A DNA stretch of 5,567 nucleotides from Christiangramia sp. (lineage in GTDB: Bacteria; Bacteroidota; Bacteroidia; Flavobacteriales; Flavobacteriaceae): positions 1-5,567 of the forward strand of contig JAHELO010000137.1 in the NCBI GenBank assembly GCA_024644145.1, read 5' to 3'. Below are positions 1-5,147 of the stretch, piece by piece (the first letter of the stretch is position 1; every line of letters starts with the position of its first letter). Below the pieces are notes generated by a model, which did no database searches, was not told the DNA's origin, and saw only the letters and a list, made by a program, of their open reading frames with translations. A program made the position numbers and the translations under genes.

Positions 1-232
1 AGGAATGTATGGATCTAAAGTTCATGAGAGTGTGATCGCAGAAAAGGAAAAAGAAAGCGGGATCACCATTCATTATGTAAACGAGAAATATGATGAAGGT
101 CAAACCATTTTCCAAACCACGACTGCACTAGAGGATAATGAAACTCCTGAATCTTTAGCCGGCAAAATTCATGAACTGGAATACCGGCATTTTCCTGAGG
201 TAATTCAACAACTCCTAGAAAAAAATAATTAG
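1..232 (+). CDS. purN: Phosphoribosylglycinamide formyltransferase (GAR transformylase), 3' end only
   Basis: This is the C-terminal 76 residues of PurN, which transfers a formyl group from 10-formyl-tetrahydrofolate to glycinamide ribonucleotide in cytoplasmic de novo purine synthesis. The 5' end lies outside the window, and the reading frame is open from base 2 to the TAG at 230-232. The visible part opens with G-M-Y-G-S-K-V-H, matching the stretch after the family's HPSLLP motif. It then shows ITIHYV and YDEGQ. The Asp at bases 92-94 aligns with the catalytic Asp of the LDGGP motif (Asp144 in E. coli PurN), and the His of ITIHYV with the conserved His just before it. The tail ends soon after the family's final helix, so the C-terminus looks intact. 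The stop codon overlaps the next start by one base (TAGTG), which points to translational coupling with rnhA. The Met at base 5 is internal. Confidence 0.93.
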   Translation, partial: GMYGSKVHESVIAEKEKESGITIHYVNEKYDEGQTIFQTTTALEDNETPESLAGKIHELEYRHFPEVIQQLLEKNN

Positions 233-696
233 TGTTTACACCTAAAGTTCACATTTACACCGATGGTGCAGCAAGAGGCAATCCCGGCCCGGGAGGTTAC
301 GGGATTGTTATGGAATGGGTTGGAAAGCCGTATCGAAAAGAATTTTCTTTCGGTTATAAACGCACTACCAATAACCGCATGGAATTATTAGCGGTAATTG
401 TCGCCCTAAAACAACTTAAAAATCCCGGCACTCCGGTTAAGGTATTTACCGATTCTAAATATGTGGCAGATGCGGTGAATAAAGGCTGGGTCTTCAACTG
501 GGAGAAAAAAGGATTTGTAAACCGTAAGAATACTGATCTCTGGATTGCTTTTTTAAAAGAAATCAGGAAACATCAGGTACAGTTTCAATGGATAAAAGGG
601 CATAATGATCACCCACAGAACGAGCGTTGTGACGCGCTGGCAGTTATGGCATCCAAAGGAAAAAATCTTCCGGAAGACAATGGGTACAAAGCTTAA
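232..696 (+). CDS. rnhA: Ribonuclease HI
   Basis: This 154-residue protein is a full-length type I RNase H, an endonuclease that cuts the RNA strand of RNA:DNA hybrids, removing R-loops and primers in the cytoplasm. It aligns nearly end to end with E. coli RNase HI (155 residues). All active-site carboxylates are visible: Asp11 in YTDGAARGNPGPGG, Glu51 in TTNNRMEL, Asp74 in FTDSKYV and Asp134 in NERCDALA. The general-base His124 sits in WIKGHNDHPQNER. The basic substrate-binding stretch W86-F88-W90-KKG is also present. The start is GTG at 232: the frame is closed immediately upstream, no ATG precedes the first strand, and the start shares its G with the purN stop. No promoter is visible between the two genes, so rnhA is probably expressed from the purN transcript. 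No terminator is visible in the 73 bp that follow it. Confidence 0.97.
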   Translation: MFTPKVHIYTDGAARGNPGPGGYGIVMEWVGKPYRKEFSFGYKRTTNNRMELLAVIVALKQLKNPGTPVKVFTDSKYVADAVNKGWVFNWEKKGFVNRKNTDLWIAFLKEIRKHQVQFQWIKGHNDHPQNERCDALAVMASKGKNLPEDNGYKA

Positions 697-717
697 CATT
701 TAGGAAGCCAATTGAAG

Positions 718-748
718 TTTATCCCTTGAAAAACAAACTGTATATTTG
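718..748 (+). promoter_or_regulatory. Predicted promoter of the PfkB-family kinase
   Basis: TATATTTG at 741-748 is an exact match to the Bacteroidota -7 element TAnnTTTG. At the usual spacing of about 20 bases upstream there is only TTTA (718-721), a weak version of the -33 TTTG box. Transcription would start near 753-757, leaving a leader of about 15 bases before the ATG at 770. This element lies across the alternative TTG start at 746 and argues against it. Confidence 0.6.
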
Positions 749-769
749 CAGCGTTATTTAAATCCCGTT

Positions 770-1693
770 ATGAGCAAATTACTTATTGTTGGAACCGTTG
801 CGTTCGATGCTATTGAGACTCCATTTGGAAAAACAGATAAAATTCTTGGTGGTGCCGCCACTTACATAGGGCTATCTGCCTCAAATTTTAATATTGAAAG
901 TGCTGTAGTTTCCGTGGTTGGTGAAGATTTTCCTGAAGAGTATCTGGAGCTTCTAAGAAAGAACAATATTAATATTGAAGGTGTTGAAGTTGTAAAAGGA
1001 GGAAAAACATTTTTCTGGAGTGGTAAATACCACAACGATCTTAACACCAGAGATACTCTTGAAACTCAGCTTAATGTACTCGCAGATTTTCAACCTGTAG
1101 TACCGGAATCCCATAAAGACGCAGAATTTGTGATGCTTGGGAATCTTCATCCATTAGTGCAGCTCAGCGTACTTGAACAGGTGAAAAACCCTAAATTAGT
1201 AGTGCTGGATACCATGAACTTCTGGATGGACAATACTCTTGAAGATCTCATGAAAGTTATTGAAAAAGTAGATGTAATTACTATTAATGACGAAGAAGCA
1301 AGACAACTTTCTGGCGAATATTCACTGGTTAAAGCTGCCAGGAAAATTGAGGAAATGGGGCCAAAATTCGTTGTTATCAAAAAAGGTGAGCATGGCGCCT
1401 TACTTTTCAATAAAGATCAAATATTCTTTGCACCTGCACTTCCGCTGGAAGAAGTCTTTGACCCGACCGGAGCTGGAGACACTTTTGCAGGAGGTTTTAT
1501 AGGTTACCTTGCCAGAACAGGCGATATCACCTTCGAGAATATGAAAAGTGCCATTATCTATGGCTCTAATTTAGCTTCCTTTTGCGTGGAGAAATTCGGA
1601 ACAGAGAGAATGCAGCAGCTCACTGGAGATGAGCTTAACATGCGGCTTGAGGAGTTCAAGCGACTAACTCAATTTGAAACACAATTAGATTAA
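770..1693 (+). CDS. PfkB/ribokinase-family sugar or nucleoside kinase
   Basis: This 307-residue cytoplasmic protein belongs to the PfkB (ribokinase/adenosine kinase) family, which phosphorylates hydroxyl groups of sugars and nucleosides with ATP. The N-terminus (MSKLLIVGTVAFD) is the first strand of the fold. GG27-28 in ILGGAATYIG is the first family signature, around the substrate site. N173-D-E-E176 is the NxxE Mg/phosphate motif. D231-PTGAGD237-TFAGGF is the second signature, with the anion hole GAG and catalytic base Asp237. Length is normal. I chose ATG 770 because it gives the usual short N-terminus and follows a good promoter; the longer frame from TTG 746 starts inside that promoter. 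The substrate cannot be read from the sequence. Position between purine genes suggests a nucleoside or ribose compound, which is inference. The gene ends in its own intrinsic terminator. Confidence 0.92.
   Translation: MSKLLIVGTVAFDAIETPFGKTDKILGGAATYIGLSASNFNIESAVVSVVGEDFPEEYLELLRKNNINIEGVEVVKGGKTFFWSGKYHNDLNTRDTLETQLNVLADFQPVVPESHKDAEFVMLGNLHPLVQLSVLEQVKNPKLVVLDTMNFWMDNTLEDLMKVIEKVDVITINDEEARQLSGEYSLVKAARKIEEMGPKFVVIKKGEHGALLFNKDQIFFAPALPLEEVFDPTGAGDTFAGGFIGYLARTGDITFENMKSAIIYGSNLASFCVEKFGTERMQQLTGDELNMRLEEFKRLTQFETQLD
1647..1676 (+). promoter_or_regulatory. Possible promoter of the PurF-family gene inside the kinase 3' end
   Basis: TTG (1647-1649), 19 bases, then TCAATTTG (1669-1676) fits the Bacteroidota pattern TTG-N17-23-TAnnTTTG with one mismatch (C for A at the second base). 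No comparable element lies between the terminator and the ATG at 1761. If real, the transcript would begin near 1683 and carry the hairpin at 1700-1724 in its leader. This is weak evidence: a single match in coding DNA. Confidence 0.25.
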
Positions 1694-1699
1694 TATTAT

Positions 1700-1724
1700 G
1701 CCCTGTAATTTCAGGGCTTTTTTT
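1700..1724 (+). terminator. Intrinsic terminator after the kinase gene
   Basis: A perfect 6-bp stem GCCCTG (1700-1705) / CAGGGC (1712-1717) with the loop TAATTT is followed by seven T (1718-1724). It starts 6 bases after the kinase stop codon. It lies only 36 bp before the next start codon, so it either separates the two genes or sits in the leader of the downstream gene. Confidence 0.88.
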
Positions 1725-1760
1725 ATGACCAACACACAAACTTCCTAAGGAATCTACAAT

Positions 1761-3659
1761 ATGAGTGATGCTTTAAAACACGAATGCGGAATTGCACATA
1801 TAAGGCTTTTAAAACCTCTTGACTATTATAAAGAAAAATATGGCACCGCTTTTTACGGGGTAAATAAAATGTACCTCTTAATGGAAAAGCAACATAACCG
1901 TGGGCAGGATGGCGCCGGTTTTGCCAGCATCAAACTTAACACCCTTCCGGGTGAACGTTATATAAGTCGTGTGAGATCTAACCAGGCTCAACCTATTCAG
2001 GATATTTTTGAACAGATCAATCAAAGGATCAATGACGAAATAAAGGCCAACCCGGAGTATGCTGACGATACCGAACTTCAAAAACGCTTTATCCCATATT
2101 TAGGAGAAGTGTTTCTGGGGCATGTTAGATATGGTACCTTCGGGAAGAACAGTATAGAAAGTGTACATCCGTTCCTAAGACAGAACAACTGGATGCACAG
2201 GAACCTTATTGTTGCAGGGAACTTTAATATGACCAACGTAAACAAACTTTTCAATAACCTTGTGGAGCTTGGTCAGCATCCAAAAGAGCGGGCAGACACG
2301 GTTACTGTAATGGAGAAGATTGGTCATTTCCTGGATGATGAAGTTCGTAAATTATATAAAAAGCTAAAAAAGGAAGGATTTTCAAAAGTTGAGGCCTCCC
2401 CTGTCATTGCTGAAAAGCTTAATGTGGCTAAGATCCTGAAAAAGTCTTCTAAAAACTGGGACGGAGGATATGCCATGGCAGGTTTAATTGGCCACGGTGA
2501 TTCCTTCGTATTGCGAGACCCTGCGGGAATTCGTCCTGCTTATTACTATAAGGATGATGAAGTGGTTGTGGTAGCTTCAGAAAGACCAGTTATCCAAACG
2601 GTTTTCAACGTAGATTTTAAAGACGTGCATGAACTACCTCCTGGCAATGCGATAATCACTAAAAAAAATGGTGATGTTTCAATTAAGCAGATCATTGAAC
2701 CCCTGGAAAGAAAAGCATGTTCTTTTGAGAGAATTTATTTCTCAAGGGGAAGTGACGCCGAGATCTATGAGGAACGCAAAATGCTGGGCAGGCTCCTAAT
2801 GCCTGAAGTTTTGAAATCTATAAATCATGATACTTTAAAAACCGTATTTTCATTTATCCCCAATACTGCAGAAACTTCATTCTATGGAATGGTGGAAGCT
2901 GCACAGGATGAATTGAACAAACAAAAGAATGAAGCGATCCTTGAGGAAAAGGAGACCTTAACTGATGCGCGTTTACAAGAGATCCTCTCCCACAGGTTAC
3001 GAACAGAAAAGATCGCGATAAAAGATGTTAAGCTTAGAACATTTATTACTGAAGACAGCAGCCGTGATGATCTTGTAGCACATGTGTATGATGTAACGTA
3101 TGGGGTGGTGAAACCCGATGACAATCTGGTGATCATAGATGACAGTATTGTAAGAGGTACTACCCTAAAGAAAAGCATCATTAAAATGATGGACAGATTA
3201 AAGCCTAAAAAGATCATTGTAGTTTCCTCTGCTCCTCAAATAAGATATCCAGACTGTTATGGTATAGATATGGCCCGCCTAGAAGACCTTGTAGCGTTTA
3301 GAGCAACTTTGGAGTTATTACAGGATAATAACAAATATGATATTGTAGAAAAGGTTTACGAAAAATGTAAAGATCAGGTAGACCTCGACGATAAAGAGGT
3401 TCAAAACTTTGTAAAAGAAATATACGAGCCATTCACAGATGAGCAAATTTCAGACAAGATCTCACAGTTGCTATGTGACGAAGAAGTTAATGCAGAGGTG
3501 AAGGTCATTTATCAAAGTGTTGAAAATCTACATAAAGCATGTCCGAAAAATCTTGGCGACTGGTATTTTACCGGAGATTATCCAACGCCAGGTGGAAATA
3601 GGGTTGTCAATAGAGCATTTATGAACTTTTTCGAAGGCAAAAAGGACCGCGCCTATTAA
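1761..3659 (+). CDS. purF: Amidophosphoribosyltransferase (PurF family), long diverged form
   Basis: PurF makes 5-phosphoribosylamine from PRPP and glutamine, the first committed step of purine synthesis. The N-terminal half is a class II glutamine amidotransferase: Cys9 in HECGIAHI would be the nucleophile after removal of an 8-residue propeptide. R47-G-Q, GHVRYGT (120-126), GNFNMTN (153-159) and RDPAGIRP (252-259) are family motifs. The C-terminal half is a phosphoribosyltransferase domain with the PRPP loop IIDDSIVRGTT (458-468), RTFIT (426-430) and YGID (500-503). At 632 residues it is well over 100 longer than E. coli or B. subtilis PurF. Extra sequence lies near 61-112, 193-230 and 380-420, plus a longer tail. 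The usual PDS motif reads PNT (367-369). The C-terminal FTGDYPT (603-609) resembles FTGKYPT of B. subtilis PurF but lacks the CxxC before it. AAGGAA (1747-1752), 8 bases before the ATG, is a possible ribosome site. It could be a second PurF paralogue with altered activity. Confidence 0.9.
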   Translation: MSDALKHECGIAHIRLLKPLDYYKEKYGTAFYGVNKMYLLMEKQHNRGQDGAGFASIKLNTLPGERYISRVRSNQAQPIQDIFEQINQRINDEIKANPEYADDTELQKRFIPYLGEVFLGHVRYGTFGKNSIESVHPFLRQNNWMHRNLIVAGNFNMTNVNKLFNNLVELGQHPKERADTVTVMEKIGHFLDDEVRKLYKKLKKEGFSKVEASPVIAEKLNVAKILKKSSKNWDGGYAMAGLIGHGDSFVLRDPAGIRPAYYYKDDEVVVVASERPVIQTVFNVDFKDVHELPPGNAIITKKNGDVSIKQIIEPLERKACSFERIYFSRGSDAEIYEERKMLGRLLMPEVLKSINHDTLKTVFSFIPNTAETSFYGMVEAAQDELNKQKNEAILEEKETLTDARLQEILSHRLRTEKIAIKDVKLRTFITEDSSRDDLVAHVYDVTYGVVKPDDNLVIIDDSIVRGTTLKKSIIKMMDRLKPKKIIVVSSAPQIRYPDCYGIDMARLEDLVAFRATLELLQDNNKYDIVEKVYEKCKDQVDLDDKEVQNFVKEIYEPFTDEQISDKISQLLCDEEVNAEVKVIYQSVENLHKACPKNLGDWYFTGDYPTPGGNRVVNRAFMNFFEGKKDRAY

Positions 3660-3703
3660 AATCATGCATTTTAACTAAAAAATTTGCACTTTATCTAATA
3701 ATG

Positions 3704-3734
3704 TTTGTGTGTCATACAATTCTATCTACTTTAG
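3704..3734 (+). promoter_or_regulatory. Predicted promoter of tandem RNA copy 1
   Basis: TTTG (3704-3707), 19 bases, then TACTTTAG (3727-3734) matches the Bacteroidota -33/-7 pattern with one mismatch in the -7 box. The box ends 5 bases before the conserved CCAT. This is the best promoter of the four copies. Confidence 0.5.
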
Positions 3735-3738
3735 TATG

Positions 3739-3811
3739 GCCATAACATAAGTAGGTTAAGTTCATGGTAGATTTGGGGCAAAAAAAGGTGGAATTCATTC
3801 CGCCTTTTTTT
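3739..3811 (+). ncRNA. Predicted small RNA, tandem copy 1
   Basis: This predicted transcript of about 73 nt has two hairpins. The first stem is GCCAT (3739-3743) with ATGGT (3764-3768), closing a 20-base loop. The outer pair is G-U here and A-U in the other copies, so pairing is kept only if the + strand is the RNA. A single-stranded linker AGATTTGGGGC (3769-3779) leads into the terminator hairpin. No purF terminator is visible in the 80 bp before it, so this copy could also be the 3' end of the purF transcript. Family and function are unknown. A peptide frame from ATG 3764 (24 codons) is an alternative reading. Confidence 0.65.
3780..3811 (+). terminator. Intrinsic terminator of copy 1
   Basis: A run of seven A plus GGTGGAAT pairs with ATTCCGCC plus seven T (3780-3794 with 3797-3811). 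The loop bases are TC here and TT in the other copies. The T-G pair inside the stem is a wobble in + strand RNA and would be a C-A mismatch on the other strand, so termination is favoured for + transcripts, including read-through from purF. Confidence 0.88.
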
Positions 3812-3938
3812 ATGTCCACTCTTCAGATCATTTTGTAAAATTTTATGACACGTAATTTTACAATTTTTTGATTTTCAGTACTTTAACTATTTAATTAGTA
3901 CTTCATCTAAAAGTTTTAATTCCAAGAATATTTCTTTC

Positions 3939-3946
3939 TATCTTTA
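3939..3946 (+). promoter_or_regulatory. Predicted -7 element of tandem RNA copy 2
   Basis: TATCTTTA matches TAnnTTTG at all but the last base and ends 5 bases before CCAT, the same spacing as in copy 1. At 16 bases upstream the -33 position reads TTC (3920-3922) where copies 3 and 4 have TTG. Confidence 0.4.
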
Positions 3947-3950
3947 GTAG

Positions 3951-4023
3951 ACCATAGCATAAGTAGGTTAAGTTCATGGTAGATTTGGGGCAAAAAAAGG
4001 TGGAATTTATTCCGCCTTTTTTT
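3951..4023 (+). ncRNA. Predicted small RNA, tandem copy 2
   Basis: It has the same architecture as copy 1. The first stem is ACCAT (3951-3955) with ATGGT (3976-3980), five Watson-Crick pairs that are not extended because the flanking bases G and A do not pair. The loop, linker (ATTTGGGGC) and terminator are base-for-base identical to copies 3 and 4. The alternative peptide frame from ATG 3976 is the longest of the four (44 codons, to 4110) because its 3' flank happens to stay open. Confidence 0.65.
3992..4023 (+). terminator. Intrinsic terminator of copy 2
   Basis: Seven A plus GGTGGAAT pairs with ATTCCGCC plus seven T around a TT centre, giving a 15-bp stem with one wobble. The pairing favours + strand transcripts. 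Confidence 0.88.
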
Positions 4024-4119
4024 ATGGATCAAATTCAACCACCAATCGGCAAAATACACTCAAAATATTGTTTTTCAACACTTTATCTAGTTTCCAGGTA
4101 TTTCATCTAAAAAATAAAA

Positions 4120-4146
4120 TTGCCTCGATTATTCGTTTTATATTCA
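4120..4146 (+). promoter_or_regulatory. Predicted promoter of tandem RNA copy 3
   Basis: TTG (4120-4122), 16 bases, then TATATTCA (4139-4146), two mismatches from TAnnTTTG, ending 5 bases before CCAT. Spacing is one base shorter than the usual range, so this is a weak promoter if it is one. Confidence 0.35.
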
Positions 4147-4148
4147 CT

Positions 4149-4223
4149 CTACCATAGCATAAGTAGGTTAAGTTCATGGTAGATTTGGGGCAAAAAAAGG
4201 TGGAATTTATTCCGCCTTTTTTT
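4149..4223 (+). ncRNA. Predicted small RNA, tandem copy 3
   Basis: The first stem is extended to seven pairs: CTACCAT (4149-4155) with ATGGTAG (4176-4182), closing the same 20-base loop AGCATAAGTAGGTTAAGTTC. A short linker follows, then the terminator. The core is identical to copies 2 and 4, and the flanks are close to those of copy 4, so copies 3 and 4 are probably the most recent duplicates. The alternative peptide frame from ATG 4176 has 25 codons. Confidence 0.65.
4192..4223 (+). terminator. Intrinsic terminator of copy 3
   Basis: It is identical to the copy 2 terminator: a 15-bp A-rich to T-rich hairpin with a GGTGG/CCGCC middle and a seven-T tail at 4217-4223. Confidence 0.88.
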
Positions 4224-4320
4224 ATGGATCATTTTCAACTCACCTACCCTTAAAATATACCCAAATTATTGTTTTTCAGTATTTTATCCATTTTCCAGGT
4301 ATTTCGTCTAAAAATTAAAA

Positions 4321-4347
4321 TTGACTCGATTATTCGTTTTATATTCA
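4321..4347 (+). promoter_or_regulatory. Predicted promoter of tandem RNA copy 4
   Basis: TTG (4321-4323), 16 bases, then TATATTCA (4340-4347), in the same arrangement and distance to CCAT as copy 3. The stretch CTCGATTATTCGTTTTATA between the two boxes is the same in both copies. Confidence 0.35.
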
Positions 4348-4349
4348 CT

Positions 4350-4424
4350 CTACCATAGCATAAGTAGGTTAAGTTCATGGTAGATTTGGGGCAAAAAAAG
4401 GTGGAATTTATTCCGCCTTTTTTT
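4350..4424 (+). ncRNA. Predicted small RNA, tandem copy 4
   Basis: It has the same fold as copy 3: CTACCAT (4350-4356) with ATGGTAG (4377-4383), a 20-base loop, a linker and a terminator. It is the last copy, ending 23 bp before the superoxide dismutase terminator on the opposite strand. The alternative peptide frame from ATG 4377 stops after 20 codons at 4439. Confidence 0.65.
4393..4424 (+). terminator. Intrinsic terminator of copy 4
   Basis: It has the same hairpin and seven-T tail (4418-4424) as copies 2 and 3. It also protects the convergent superoxide dismutase gene from + strand read-through. Confidence 0.88.
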
Positions 4425-4447
4425 ATGGACTTTTCTTAAGTAACCTC

Positions 4448-4481
4448 AAAAAAAAAGCCCCGCATTTCTGCGGAGCTTTTT
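4448..4481 (-). terminator. Intrinsic terminator of the superoxide dismutase gene
   Basis: Read on the - strand, GCTCCGC (4476-4470) pairs with GCGGGGC (4463-4457) around the loop AGAAAT, followed by nine T (4456-4448). One pair is U-G on this strand and would be a C-A mismatch on the + strand. Together with the longer T tail, this assigns it to the leftward gene, whose stop codon is about 20 bases away. Confidence 0.9.
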
Positions 4482-4499
4482 ATATTCTTGAAACAGGTT

Positions 4500-5108
4500 C
4501 TATTTTGCTTTTGCATATTTACTGCTAACCTCTTTCCAGTCTATTACATTAAAAAATGCATCAATGTACTCAGGGCGCTTATTTTGGTAATTTAAATAAT
4601 AAGCATGCTCCCATACATCCAGACCTAAGATTGGAGTACCACCACAGCCTACTTCAGGCATAAGTGGGTTATCCTGATTTGGCGTAGAGCATATTTCTAC
4701 TTTACCGCCACTATGCACACATAGCCAGGCCCATCCAGATCCAAATCTGGTAGCTGCAGCTTTTGAGAATTCTTCTTTAAAGGCTTCAAAAGAACCATAT
4801 GCGCTATCTATAGCAGAAGCAAGTTCACCTTCAGGTTTCCCGCCACCTTCTGGAGACATGATCTCCCAGAAAAGATTGTGATTATAATACCCCCCGCCAT
4901 TATTACGAACAGCTGTATTAGACTTATCAAGATTTTTTAAAATATTCTCAATATTTTTTCCGTCCATATCCGTTCCCTCAATGGCATCATTTAATTTTTT
5001 GGTATAACCCGCGTGATGTTTTCCGTGGTGAATTTCCATCGTTTTAGCATCAATATGTGGTTCTAATGCGTCAAAGGCATATTTTAATTTCGGTAACTCA
5101 AAAGACAT
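4500..5108 (-). CDS. sodA: Superoxide dismutase, Fe/Mn family (Mn-type active site)
   Basis: This 202-residue enzyme converts superoxide to hydrogen peroxide and oxygen. It has no signal peptide, so it should be cytoplasmic. The N-terminal helical-hairpin domain has [16 protein letters not shown] and metal ligand His27 in MEIHHGKHH. The second ligand is His77 in YYNHNLFW. The C-terminal domain has GSGWAWL (123-129) and ligands Asp164 and His168 in [13 protein letters not shown]. The second-shell glutamine that tunes the metal comes from the C-terminal domain (Gln145 in PNQDNPL), while the FeSOD glutamine position holds Gly73. That is the pattern of Mn enzymes, although members in this phylum can accept either metal. 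Length is normal. The gene is monocistronic: it has its own promoter and terminator, is convergent with the small-RNA array and divergent from the helicase gene. Confidence 0.96.
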   Translation of the reverse strand: MSFELPKLKYAFDALEPHIDAKTMEIHHGKHHAGYTKKLNDAIEGTDMDGKNIENILKNLDKSNTAVRNNGGGYYNHNLFWEIMSPEGGGKPEGELASAIDSAYGSFEAFKEEFSKAAATRFGSGWAWLCVHSGGKVEICSTPNQDNPLMPEVGCGGTPILGLDVWEHAYYLNYQNKRPEYIDAFFNVIDWKEVSSKYAKAK

Positions 5109-5147
5109 AATTATCTGATTTTTTAGTGATTAGTACTTAAACTGTCC

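Larger units (their letters stand above)
3680..4424 (+). repeat. Four-copy tandem array of a roughly 200-bp unit with a 75-nt near-identical core
   Basis: Cores start (at CCAT) at 3740, 3952, 4152 and 4353, giving spacings of 212, 200 and 201. Over 75 bases from CCAT to the ATG after the T-run, copies 2-4 are identical and copy 1 differs at two positions (A at 3745, C at 3796). Upstream flanks are also related but have drifted: CACTTTATCTA-like boxes lie at 3687, 3879, 4079 and 4280, exactly 73 bases before CCAT in copies 2-4 and 53 in copy 1. Copies 3 and 4 also share most of their spacer. The array fills almost the whole 840-bp gap between the convergent PurF-family and superoxide dismutase genes. 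I see no other gene there. Strong conservation of the core against drifting spacers points to function of the core, to recent duplication with gene conversion, or to both. Confidence 0.95.

Noticed and set aside
862..1410. Three - strand open frames inside the kinase gene
   Set aside because: They overlap a well-supported PfkB gene and encode no recognisable protein.
1287..1502. + strand 71-codon frame inside the kinase gene
   Set aside because: It is a frame-shifted shadow covering the PfkB signature region in another frame, with no family resemblance.
1878..3217. Two - strand frames inside the PurF-family gene
   Set aside because: They are antisense shadows of a gene with clear motifs in frame throughout.
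3739..4424. CRISPR array
   Set aside because: Repeats are about 75 nt, the spacing is about 200 bp, the spacers are related to one another, and there are no cas genes nearby.
3739..4424. Integron attC sites or a gene-cassette array (GTTAAGT in the core fits GTTRRRY)
   Set aside because: There is no matching RYYYAAC partner at the other end of the element, no integrase, and the spacers contain no cassette genes. The hairpins end in T-runs as terminators do.
3680..4424. Miniature transposon (MITE) or insertion sequence remnants
   Set aside because: There are no terminal inverted repeats at unit ends and no target duplications. The copies are strictly tandem and in the same orientation, which fits local duplication.
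4448..4481. Terminator for + strand transcripts leaving the array
   Set aside because: On the + strand the stem has a C-A mismatch and only five T follow; the - strand version is perfect apart from a wobble and has nine T, so it belongs to the superoxide dismutase gene.
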